A DNA stretch of 64,000 bases from Halosimplex rubrum (lineage in GTDB: Archaea; Halobacteriota; Halobacteria; Halobacteriales; Haloarculaceae), in the NCBI RefSeq assembly GCF_013415885.1, contig NZ_CP058910.1:3782001-3846000 (forward strand), read 5' to 3'. Shown in pieces: positions 7,962 to 15,249 of the stretch. Position 1 is the stretch's first letter. Each line of letters begins with the position of its first letter. The notes under the pieces are model-generated. The model was not told where the DNA came from. It searched no databases and saw only the letters and a program-made list of their open reading frames with translations. The position numbers and the translations under genes were made by a program.

Positions 7962-9803
7962 TCACTCGACGAAGACGGTCCCGTCGGGCTCGACGTGTCC
8001 GTCGGTCCCGGTCGGGTACCACCGGTCGCGCTCCCGGTTCGCCGGCTGTCCGCCCCCGTTCCGCCCGATCGTGACGGTCGGGCCGCGGACCAGCAGTTCC
8101 CCGTCGTCGGTGTTGGCGATCTCGATCCCGCTCGTCGGACGCCCGGCCGCGCCGTCGACCGAGGTTTCGGGAGCGGCCAGCGCGCCGACGCCGGCGGTCC
8201 CGACCGTTCCGTAGAGGTTCCGGACCGGGACGCCGACCCCCGCGAACAGGTACAGGAGGTGGGCGTCCAGTCGGCCGGTCCCACAGAGGGCGTACTCCAG
8301 GTCCGCGAGCCCGAACGCCTCGCGGAGCGGCCCGTAGACGAGCCGGTCGGCGGCGGCGTACTTCAGCGGCGTCCCGCCGCCGTCGAGCCGGTCGCGGCCG
8401 TACGACGCGACGCGGCCGGCGACCTTCCGCTTCATCCAGTTCATCGACCCGATGCGGTCCTGCAGGGCGCCGTAGAGCCGCTGGTAGACCGCCGGAGCGC
8501 CGACGAGGACCGACGGGCTGGCGGCCGCGAGGCTATCGACGAACCCGTCGGACCCGGCGTAGGCGACGGCCCCGCCCGTCGACCAGAGGTAGTACGTCGC
8601 GACGCGCTGGTAGGCGTGCGCGAGCGGGAGGAAACACGTGCCGGTCGCGCCGGGGTCGAGCGGCAAGTCCGTCTCCAGCGTCGCCGCCCCGGCGAGGAGC
8701 GCGCGGTGGGTGAGCGCGCGCCCCGTGGGGTCCGTCGCGGCGGGGTCGAACACGACGGTCGCCACGTCGCGCCCGTCGGCTTCGAGCCCCGGCAGTTCGT
8801 CCGGTCGTGCGGTCGGGAGGGCGTCGATATCGAACCGAACGTCCACGCCGGACAGCTCCGCGTCGACGACTCCGTCCCCCGCCACGAGGCCCGACAGGTC
8901 GATGCGGTCGACGGCCCGACGGGTCTGCTCGGCGGTGAACGAGGGGTACAGCGGAACCGAGACGAGGCCGGCGAACTGGCAGGCGAGGTCGACGACCGAC
9001 CACTCGTAGCTGGACGCCGCCGCGACGGCGACCCGGTCGCCCGGTGCGAGCCCCGATTCCAGCAGACCCGCGGCGACGCCGCGGGCGCGCACGGCGAGGT
9101 CCTCGAACGTCCGCTCGTCGTACCCCTCGGCCGTCGGGACGAGCGCGGCCGGGCGGTCGCCGTGGGCCGCCACGACCAACTCGAACCAGTCTGCGACGGA
9201 CCCGTCGGGTACGTCGAGGGGCCCGCCGTCGGCGACCGGGCCCGCGGGCGAGACGTCCGCGGTGGGTTCGGTGTGGTCGGTGGTGGGTTCCCCGGTCGAC
9301 CGGTCGGCCGCCGCGGAGCCCCGTTCCTGTCGGAGCGCGCCGGGGCTGTACTCGTAGCCGTCGGCGACCTCCGACTCGAAGTAGTCGGCGTAGTTCTGGT
9401 CCTCGTCGAGGGCGGCGATGTGGGCGTCGAGCCAGTCGCGGAGGAACGTCAGCACCTCCATCGTGACGTACTCGCCGTTCTCGTGTTTCTCGCGGAACTC
9501 GGCGACCCTGGCGGCGAACTCCTCGTGCATCTCGCGGTGGTCGTAGAAGCAGTCGGCGCAGTCCATCGCGTACCCGCAGTCCTGCATGAACTCCTCCTCG
9601 TCGCCGAAGTGGTACTCCGTGTAGCGTTCGAGTTCCCGGAGGATGTCGCCGATCTCCGCCTCGGAGTGGCCCTCCTCCATGGCCGTGTGGAGGTCGTTGA
9701 GCAGTCCGAACAGGCGCTTGTGTTGCTCGTCGAACCGCTCGATGTGCGTGCTGTAGCGCTCGTCGTCCCAGTCGGCGAACCGCTCGTCCGAGCCCGCTTG
9801 CAT
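7962..9803 (-). CDS. Hemerythrin domain fused to a degenerate, truncated acyl-CoA ligase (AMP-binding) domain
   Basis: A 613-residue two-part protein. Residues 10-142 form a complete bacteriohemerythrin: the diiron ligands H28, H65, E69, H89, H93, H128 and D133 are all in place. A linker rich in Thr, Pro and acidic residues follows (about 143-205). Residues 206-613 resemble a long-chain fatty acyl-CoA ligase (LPLAHAYQRVATYYLW, GAPAVYQRLYGALQDRIG, DDGELLVRGPTV). Its catalytic motifs are lost: the P-loop reads VVFDPAATDPTGRALTH in place of a Ser/Thr/Gly-rich loop, the YGxTE motif reads YGTVGTA, TGD reads TGTDG, and the protein stops before the C-terminal subdomain with its lysine. I infer an oxygen- or redox-sensing protein with a binding-only ligase domain. 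The start at 9803 is chosen over an in-frame one 69 bases upstream because it fits the TATA box. Confidence 0.85.
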   Translation of the reverse strand: MQAGSDERFADWDDERYSTHIERFDEQHKRLFGLLNDLHTAMEEGHSEAEIGDILRELERYTEYHFGDEEEFMQDCGYAMDCADCFYDHREMHEEFAARVAEFREKHENGEYVTMEVLTFLRDWLDAHIAALDEDQNYADYFESEVADGYEYSPGALRQERGSAAADRSTGEPTTDHTEPTADVSPAGPVADGGPLDVPDGSVADWFELVVAAHGDRPAALVPTAEGYDERTFEDLAVRARGVAAGLLESGLAPGDRVAVAAASSYEWSVVDLACQFAGLVSVPLYPSFTAEQTRRAVDRIDLSGLVAGDGVVDAELSGVDVRFDIDALPTARPDELPGLEADGRDVATVVFDPAATDPTGRALTHRALLAGAATLETDLPLDPGATGTCFLPLAHAYQRVATYYLWSTGGAVAYAGSDGFVDSLAAASPSVLVGAPAVYQRLYGALQDRIGSMNWMKRKVAGRVASYGRDRLDGGGTPLKYAAADRLVYGPLREAFGLADLEYALCGTGRLDAHLLYLFAGVGVPVRNLYGTVGTAGVGALAAPETSVDGAAGRPTSGIEIANTDDGELLVRGPTVTIGRNGGGQPANRERDRWYPTGTDGHVEPDGTVFVE

Positions 9804-9827
9804 ACCGGTCGTACCGACCAGGGTCCC

Positions 9828-9834
9828 TGAAAAC
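9828..9834 (-). promoter_or_regulatory. TATA-like box of the hemerythrin-fusion gene
   Basis: On the minus strand GTTTTCA stands 25-31 bases before the ATG at 9803, consistent with leaderless transcription. It borders the palindrome at 9837-9869 directly. Confidence 0.45.
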
Positions 9835-9836
9835 CC

Positions 9837-9869
9837 GGGTCCCGTTCCCGGTCGCTGGGAACGGGACCC
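9837..9869. promoter_or_regulatory. Perfect 13-bp inverted repeat between two divergent promoters (operator candidate)
   Basis: GGGTCCCGTTCCC at 9837-9849 and GGGAACGGGACCC at 9857-9869 are exact reverse complements with a 7-base spacer. The repeat fills the space between the leftward and rightward TATA boxes, where the BRE elements of both promoters would lie. A bound dimeric regulator could therefore control both genes; this role is inferred. A shorter inverted repeat, GGTCG-TAC-CGACC, lies at 9807-9819. Confidence 0.6.
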
Positions 9870-9870
9870 C

Positions 9871-9880
9871 ACTCAAAACT
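9871..9880 (+). promoter_or_regulatory. TATA-like box of the PPOX-family gene
   Basis: ACTCAAAACT lies 26-35 bases before the ATG at 9906, the expected spacing for a leaderless haloarchaeal transcript. Confidence 0.45.
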
Positions 9881-9905
9881 CCGGGCCGGCGCTACGTCCG
9901 GACGG

Positions 9906-10331
9906 ATGAACCGCCTCAGCGACGACGAAGTCACCGAACTGCTCGCCCGCAACGGCGTCGGCGTGATCGCGTTCCGCGGCGCCGAAGCGCCGTACCCGAT
10001 CCCGGTCGCGTTCGGCTACGACCCCGACGCCGACGTGCTCGCCGTGCAGCTCGAAGGCGACGAGTCGAGCCGCAAGTACCGCAGTCTGGACCGGACGCGG
10101 GCCGTCGGCTTCACCGTCTACGAACACGACGAGAGCGAGCGGGTCTGGCGCAGCGTCGTCGCGATCGGCCGCCTGGTGGAGACGACCTACGACGACGCCG
10201 AACCGGCGTTCGCCGCGCTCGCGCGGAACAGCCGGTCGGCGCCCAACCCCGTCCGGTGGAGCGACGCGGGCGACGTGACACCGTTCGAACTCGCGGTCGA
10301 CCGGTGGGACGGCCGCGCCTTCGGGGTCTGA
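9906..10331 (+). CDS. Pyridoxamine 5'-phosphate oxidase (PPOX) family flavin-binding protein
   Basis: A 141-residue split-barrel flavoprotein. It begins MNRLSDDEVTELLARNGVGV, the usual N-terminal helix, and continues with strands such as PYPIPVAFGYDPDADVLAVQ and the phosphate-contact segment SSRKYRSLDRTRAVGFTVYE. Such haloarchaeal proteins bind FMN or heme-like cofactors and most are uncharacterised; a true PNPOx activity is not implied. It is divergent from the hemerythrin fusion and shares its palindromic intergenic region, so a redox-linked role is possible but inferred. Confidence 0.82.
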   Translation: MNRLSDDEVTELLARNGVGVIAFRGAEAPYPIPVAFGYDPDADVLAVQLEGDESSRKYRSLDRTRAVGFTVYEHDESERVWRSVVAIGRLVETTYDDAEPAFAALARNSRSAPNPVRWSDAGDVTPFELAVDRWDGRAFGV

Positions 10332-10487
10332 GACCGCCGCGACCGGTCACTCCGAAGCGGGACCGACACCCGACGCGGGCGACGCACTTGAACTGTCGCC
10401 TCACGGGTCGCCATCCGGATAGTTCGCCACTACTTCTTCCAGACCGACGTGGGACTCTTTCGCGCAGATTACTACAGTGCATCAATC

Positions 10488-10506
10488 GATATAAGAAATA
10501 TTATAG
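10488..10506 (+). promoter_or_regulatory. AT-rich promoter of the split MetE operon
   Basis: The segment GATATAAGAAATATTATAG is strikingly AT-rich in a high-GC background and ends 24 bases before the ATG at 10531. It should contain the TATA box. Confidence 0.6.
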
Positions 10507-10530
10507 GGCGTCATTTCGTAGGGCGTTCCA

Positions 10531-11544
10531 ATGACGCAGGTACTCTCCACGACGCCCGGCCTGTATCCGTTGCCGGACTGGGCGAAAGACGAACTCGCGA
10601 ACCTGAAGGGACGACAGAAGGGCGGGCTGGTCTCGGGCGACGAGAGCGCCGAGATCGGCGACGCCTACGACCGAGCGCGGACGGAGGTCGTCGACCTCCA
10701 GACCGACGCCGGCCTCGACCTGGTCGTCGAGGGCCAGCTGCGGTGGGACGACATGCTCACTCACCCGCTCGCCGTCGCCGACGCCGTCGAGACCAAGGGG
10801 ATCGTCCGCTACTTCGACAACAACAACTTCTACCGCGATCCGGTGGTGACTGGCGACCTCTCTGCCACGGGCGACGTGGCGACCGATCTCGAAGCGACCG
10901 TCGAGCTCACGGACGAGTCGCTCAACGCCGTCCTGCCGGGGCCGTACACCCTCTCGCAGCTCGCGACCGACGAGCACTACGGCGACGAGGCCGCCTTCCT
11001 CTCGGCGCTGGCCGAGTTCCTCGCGAGCGAGGCCGAGCAGTTCCCGGAAGTCGAGACGCTGTTCCTGCTGGAACCCTCGCTGCTGGAGTCGCCGCCCGGC
11101 GACGGCGCCGACGAGCGCGCCAGCGAGGCGATCGATACCGTGGCACAGGCCACCGAGGCCGACGTGGTCGCCCACACCTACTGGGAGTCCCACGGCGGCG
11201 ACGGCGGCATCGACGAGAAGGTGTACGCCCACCTCATGGACGCCGACGTCGACGCGGTCGGTTTCGACTTCGTCGCCAACCACGAGGACAACGCCTACGT
11301 CCTCTCCGAGTACGGCGCCAAAGACGACATCGCGCTGGGCATCGTCGACGGGCAGAACACCCTCGTCGAGGAGGGCGAGGAGATCGCCGAGCGCGTCGAG
11401 TGGACGCTCGACAACGCCCACGGCGTCGACTTCGAGACCGCCTACGCGACGATCAACACGCCGACGTTCTACCTGCCCTCGGGCCGCTTCGAGGAGAAGC
11501 TCGCGGCGCTTGGCGCCGTCGAGCGCACGGAGGTGAAAGCATGA
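10531..11544 (+). CDS. MetE-type methionine synthase, N-terminal-like partner (no zinc ligands)
   Basis: A 337-residue TIM-barrel protein of the cobalamin-independent methionine synthase superfamily (TTPGLYPLPDWAKDELANLK, LVVEGQLRWDDMLTHP, VLPGPYTLSQLA). It lacks the catalytic zinc ligands: where active members have HxC, a glutamate and a late Cys (DCGL), it has AHTYWE, FDFVANH and NTPTFYLP. It thus corresponds to the non-catalytic N-terminal half of bacterial MetE. The stop overlaps the start of the second half by four bases. I infer that the pair forms one functional methionine synthase, with this protein helping bind the methyl donor. Confidence 0.8.
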   Translation: MTQVLSTTPGLYPLPDWAKDELANLKGRQKGGLVSGDESAEIGDAYDRARTEVVDLQTDAGLDLVVEGQLRWDDMLTHPLAVADAVETKGIVRYFDNNNFYRDPVVTGDLSATGDVATDLEATVELTDESLNAVLPGPYTLSQLATDEHYGDEAAFLSALAEFLASEAEQFPEVETLFLLEPSLLESPPGDGADERASEAIDTVAQATEADVVAHTYWESHGGDGGIDEKVYAHLMDADVDAVGFDFVANHEDNAYVLSEYGAKDDIALGIVDGQNTLVEEGEEIAERVEWTLDNAHGVDFETAYATINTPTFYLPSGRFEEKLAALGAVERTEVKA

Positions 11545-12626
11545 CTGAGCGCCCCGCCGACAACCGCGAGCAGTTCCGCCCGGCCGACCACGATAACGAC
11601 CACTTCCTGCTGACCTCGGTCGTCGGCAGCTACAAGAAGCCCAAGTGGCTCGACCGCGCCCGCGAGCTCTACGAGGACGACGAGGACAACTTCGGCGACA
11701 CGGAGTGGGAGGAAGCGAAGGACGACGCCGCTCGCCTCATCACCGAGGAACACGAGCGCGCGGGCCTCGACACCGTCGTCGACGGCGAGATGCGCCGGAC
11801 GGAGATGGTCGAGTACTTCGCCGAGCGCATCGAGGGCTACGAGTTCAACGGCCGCGTGAAGGTCTGGGGCCACAACTACTTCAACAAGCCCAGCGTCGCC
11901 GAAACCGTCGAGTACGGCGAGCAGTGGCTCGTCGACGAGTTCGAGTTCACCGACTCGGTGGCCGACCGCCCGGTCAAGGTGCCCATCACCGGCCCGTACA
12001 CGCTGGCCAACTGGACGTTCAACGAGGCCTACGACGACGACGAAGCGCTGGCCTACGACCTGGCCGAGCTGGTCAACGAGGAGATCGAGCAGCTCGTCGA
12101 CGCCGGCGCCCGCTACATCCAGATCGACGAGCCCGCGCTCGCCACGACGCCCGACGACCACGCCATCGTCGGCGAGTGTCTCGAACGCATCGTCGAGGAC
12201 ATCCCCGAGGAGGTCCGCATCGGTCTCCACGTCTGTTACGGCGACTACTCGCGGATCTACCCCGAGGTGCTCGACTACCCGGTCGACGAGCTCGACCTGG
12301 AGCTCACCAACGGTGACTACGAACAGATCGACGTGTTCACAGACCCCGAGTTCACCCTCGACCTCGCCCTGGGCGTCGTCGACAACCACACTGCCGACGT
12401 CGAGTCCGTCGAGGAGATCAAGGCCAACATCCAGCAGGGCCTGAAGGTCGTCCCGCCGGAACAGCTGACCATCTCCCCGGACTGCGGCCTGAAGCTCCTC
12501 CCGCGGGAAGTGGCCTACGAGAAAATGGAGAACATGGTCACCGCGGCCCGCGAGGTCGAGGCCGAACTCGACGCCGGCGAGATCGACGTGCCCGCGCTCG
12601 GGGAAACCGCCTCCGCCGACGACTGA
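11541..12626 (+). CDS. metE: MetE-type methionine synthase, catalytic (C-terminal-like) subunit
   Basis: A 361-residue catalytic barrel that transfers a methyl group to homocysteine to make methionine. Zinc ligands are present: HVCYGDY supplies His and Cys, LELTNGD the Glu, and SPDCGLKLLP the last Cys. The homocysteine/methyl pocket motifs ITGPYTLANWTFNE and QIDEPALATTP are also clear. The start is the ATG overlapping the stop of the partner gene. The methyl donor (folate analogue or methylcobalamin protein) cannot be read from sequence. Confidence 0.9.
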   Translation: MTERPADNREQFRPADHDNDHFLLTSVVGSYKKPKWLDRARELYEDDEDNFGDTEWEEAKDDAARLITEEHERAGLDTVVDGEMRRTEMVEYFAERIEGYEFNGRVKVWGHNYFNKPSVAETVEYGEQWLVDEFEFTDSVADRPVKVPITGPYTLANWTFNEAYDDDEALAYDLAELVNEEIEQLVDAGARYIQIDEPALATTPDDHAIVGECLERIVEDIPEEVRIGLHVCYGDYSRIYPEVLDYPVDELDLELTNGDYEQIDVFTDPEFTLDLALGVVDNHTADVESVEEIKANIQQGLKVVPPEQLTISPDCGLKLLPREVAYEKMENMVTAAREVEAELDAGEIDVPALGETASADD

Positions 12627-12823
12627 CCGCGACCCGAACGTTTCGGCCGGTTCCCTGCCGTCAGCGGACCCTGTTCACGAGCGAACCGCACGAGTGCGAG
12701 GGAGGGATCGCGCAAGAACGGCGCTAACGACCCCACATACTAGGTCTCTAGAGTCCCTCGAAGGAATAGGGCGGAAAGGGTTTTCAGAGGGCCACCCGAA
12801 AGATCAGTTAAGTGAGAGACACG

Positions 12824-13336
12824 ATGACCACGAACACCAGCGACCAGCGGATCGAACTCTACCTCCGGGGGGACACGTACGGCAGCTACGACCGCCAGCA
12901 GCGGATTCTCGGGCGCGTCGAGGACCTGGAAGCCGAGGGGGTCGTCACCGACACGGAGGTCGACGCCTCCTGGCAGCGCATCCGGACGCCCGAGCAGGAC
13001 AGCCGCGACGAGGCGCTGGCCACCTACGAGGAGTTCGGCGAGTGGGCGAGCGAGAACGGCTACCGGCTCGAACCGGCCTTCGAGCGGCGCCAGCGCTCGT
13101 ACATCGGGACCGACGCCGTCCACGACGTGGTCGTGTTCCCGATGGCGTCGCTGGCGGTGTACGAGGGCAGCGACCTGCAGGCCGTCTTCCCCTGTGCCGA
13201 CGAAACCGGCGCGATCAACTTCACCGTGCAGGACTGTCTGGACGCCTTCGAGGCGGGGGAGAGCGAGTGGTTCGAGCAGTTCGCGCCGGTGACCGTCGAC
13301 CGCGCGAGCCCGCGGCTGACGGTCGACGCCGACTGA
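12824..13336 (+). CDS. Conserved haloarchaeal protein of unknown function
   Basis: A 170-residue protein I do not recognise beyond likely conservation in haloarchaea. It begins with RIELYLRGDTYGSYDRQQRI and has a mixed alpha/beta composition with no membrane segment or metal motif, only two isolated cysteines (in PCADE and QDCLD). The end is SPRLTVDAD. The ATG at 12824 is preferred to a GTG four codons upstream. It follows the methionine synthase genes by about 200 bases and faces the convergent ABC transporter operon, so it is probably its own unit. Confidence 0.75.
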   Translation: MTTNTSDQRIELYLRGDTYGSYDRQQRILGRVEDLEAEGVVTDTEVDASWQRIRTPEQDSRDEALATYEEFGEWASENGYRLEPAFERRQRSYIGTDAVHDVVVFPMASLAVYEGSDLQAVFPCADETGAINFTVQDCLDAFEAGESEWFEQFAPVTVDRASPRLTVDAD

Positions 13337-13369
13337 CGCGGACGGAAAACCGAACGCGGCGACGATTTC

Positions 13370-14518
13370 TCAGCCCCGCAGCGCTTCGACGGGGCGTTCG
13401 TTGGCGGCCTTCCACGCCGGGTAGAGCCCGCTCAGGAGGCTCGTCCCGACGCCGAAGGCGAACGCGAGGCCGATGTAGAGGAAGTTCCCCGGGCGGAAGG
13501 CGAGCATGGCGTCGCCGACGACGAAGTGATTGATGACCATCCCGGCGACGATAGAGAAGGCGGCACCGGCGACGCCGCCGATGACCCCGAGCAGGACGGC
13601 CTCCGAGAGCATGATCTTCAGCACGTCGAGCTTCTGGAAGCCGACGGCGCGCAACACGCCGATCTCCTGGCGGCGCTCGACGGTGCTCATCAGCATGACG
13701 TTGAGGATGCTCACGCCGGCGACCAGAAGCGAGATGGAGCCGATGCCGATGAGGAAGAGGTTCAGCGCCTGGAACGTCTGGCCGATCTGGTCGGCGACGC
13801 CGGAGAAGTCCTGGACGGTAACGCGCTCGCGCCGGTCGTTCAACTGGGCACGGATCGCCATCGCGGTGGCGTTGGCGGCGGTGCTGTCGGTCTCGGTGAC
13901 GGTGATGGTGTCGTAGCCGCGGCCGTCGAAGCTCCGCATCGGGAGGACGATCTGGTTGCTCGGGTCGGTGTACCCGAAGCCCTGGCTCGGCGCGAGGACG
14001 GCGACGACTCGCTCGGTCGAGCCGTTGACCGAGATGGTATCGCCGGGACCGAGGTCGCGCTGGTCCGCGAGATCGGGTCCGATCAGGGCGCCGCTCCGGT
14101 AGGGCTGGGGGATCGATCCGTCCCGAGCCTCGAACAGCTTGCCCGGTTGGTCGATCCCCATCACCCCCCTTGTCTCCGAGACTCCCCTGCCGTACGAAAC
14201 CGTGGTGAACCGCTGGACCGCGGGCGCGACCGTGGCGCCGGAACCCGCGGCCGACTCGACCTGCCGGAGGTCCCGCTCGGTGAGCGCGTCGGGCGCCTCC
14301 GCCGAGTCGGCCGGCTGGACCATCACCTGGTTACCGATGCCGCCCAGGTTCTCGGTGAGCTGGTAGCGCAGCGTCAGCCCGAACATCCCCAGCGATGCGA
14401 TGGCGATGACGCCGATGACGATGCCCAGCGCCGCCAGCACCGACCGGACCTTCGTCCGGCCGATGTTGCGCCGGGCCATCAGCAGGGCGGGGAACCGCCG
14501 CCGCAGCCAGCCCATCAC
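13370..14518 (-). CDS. ABC transporter permease, FtsX/MacB type
   Basis: A 382-residue membrane protein with the MacB/FtsX layout: a first helix at about residues 25-48 (RSVLAALGIVIGVIAIASLG), an extracellular MacB periplasmic-type domain of about 200 residues, and three C-terminal helices (FLIGIGSISLLVAGVSILNV, AVLLGVIGGVAGAAF, YIGLAFAFGVGTSLLSGLYP). The STVERRQEIGVLRAVGF motif couples to the ATPase. It ends KAANERPVEALRG, the classic family ending. Its start overlaps the stop of the ATPase gene. Such transporters act by mechanotransmission or export rather than uptake. Confidence 0.92.
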   Translation of the reverse strand: MMGWLRRRFPALLMARRNIGRTKVRSVLAALGIVIGVIAIASLGMFGLTLRYQLTENLGGIGNQVMVQPADSAEAPDALTERDLRQVESAAGSGATVAPAVQRFTTVSYGRGVSETRGVMGIDQPGKLFEARDGSIPQPYRSGALIGPDLADQRDLGPGDTISVNGSTERVVAVLAPSQGFGYTDPSNQIVLPMRSFDGRGYDTITVTETDSTAANATAMAIRAQLNDRRERVTVQDFSGVADQIGQTFQALNLFLIGIGSISLLVAGVSILNVMLMSTVERRQEIGVLRAVGFQKLDVLKIMLSEAVLLGVIGGVAGAAFSIVAGMVINHFVVGDAMLAFRPGNFLYIGLAFAFGVGTSLLSGLYPAWKAANERPVEALRG

Positions 14519-15249
14519 GGTCGATCACTCCCCGAGCCGCCGTCGGGACCGGTGACCGGCTTCCCGTGGCCCCCGTCCGTCGGCACGTCCTCGCCCATGA
14601 GCCCGTCGACGAGCTCCACGGTCCGGTCGACGTACTCGTTGACGAGTTCGTCGTGCGTGACGGCGATGACGGCCACGTCGCGCCCGGTGATCTCGACGAA
14701 CTCCTCGAGGATCTGCCGGCCGGTGTCCCGATCCAGGTTCCCCGTCGGCTCGTCGGCCAGCAGGAGCCGCGGCTCGTTGATGAGCGAGCGGGCGATGGCG
14801 ACGCGCTGTTTCTGCCCGCCCGACAGCTCGTCGGGCTTGTGGTCGAGCCGATCCCCGAGGCCCATCCGTTCGAGCAGGTCGACCGACCGCTCCTCGACGC
14901 TCGGGTCGTGGTCGAACAGCGCGGGCACCTCGACGTTCTCCTTCGCCGTCAGCGTCGGGATGAGGTAGAAGTTCTGGAAGACGAACCCGATGGTGCGCTT
15001 GCGGGCACTGGTCTGCTCGCGGTCGGAGAGGCCGGTCACGTCCTCGCCGTCGAGCAGGACCTCGCCCTCGCTGGGGTCGTCGAGCAGGCCGAGCAGGTTG
15101 AGCAGCGTGGTCTTGCCGCTGCCGCTGGGGCCCATGATGGAGACGAACTCGCCGGGTTCGACGGCGAAGTCGATCCCCTTCAGCGCCTCCAGCGTCTGCC
15201 CGCCGGTCCGGTAGCGCTTGACGACGTTCCGGGTCTCAATCACCGCCAC
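14515..15249 (-). CDS. ABC transporter ATP-binding protein, LolD/MacB type
   Basis: A 244-residue cytoplasmic ATPase. It contains Walker A (GPSGSGKTT), the Q-loop (FVFQNFYLIPTLT), the signature LSGGQKQRVAIARSL, Walker B (LLLADEPTGNLD) and the H-loop (VIAVTHD). PTGNLDRDTG is typical of the MacB/LolD group. The C-terminus carries a Gly/Asp-rich tail. It sits between the secreted Ig-repeat protein (14-base overlap) and the permease (4-base overlap), so these three are one tightly coupled operon. Confidence 0.95.
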   Translation of the reverse strand: MAVIETRNVVKRYRTGGQTLEALKGIDFAVEPGEFVSIMGPSGSGKTTLLNLLGLLDDPSEGEVLLDGEDVTGLSDREQTSARKRTIGFVFQNFYLIPTLTAKENVEVPALFDHDPSVEERSVDLLERMGLGDRLDHKPDELSGGQKQRVAIARSLINEPRLLLADEPTGNLDRDTGRQILEEFVEITGRDVAVIAVTHDELVNEYVDRTVELVDGLMGEDVPTDGGHGKPVTGPDGGSGSDRP

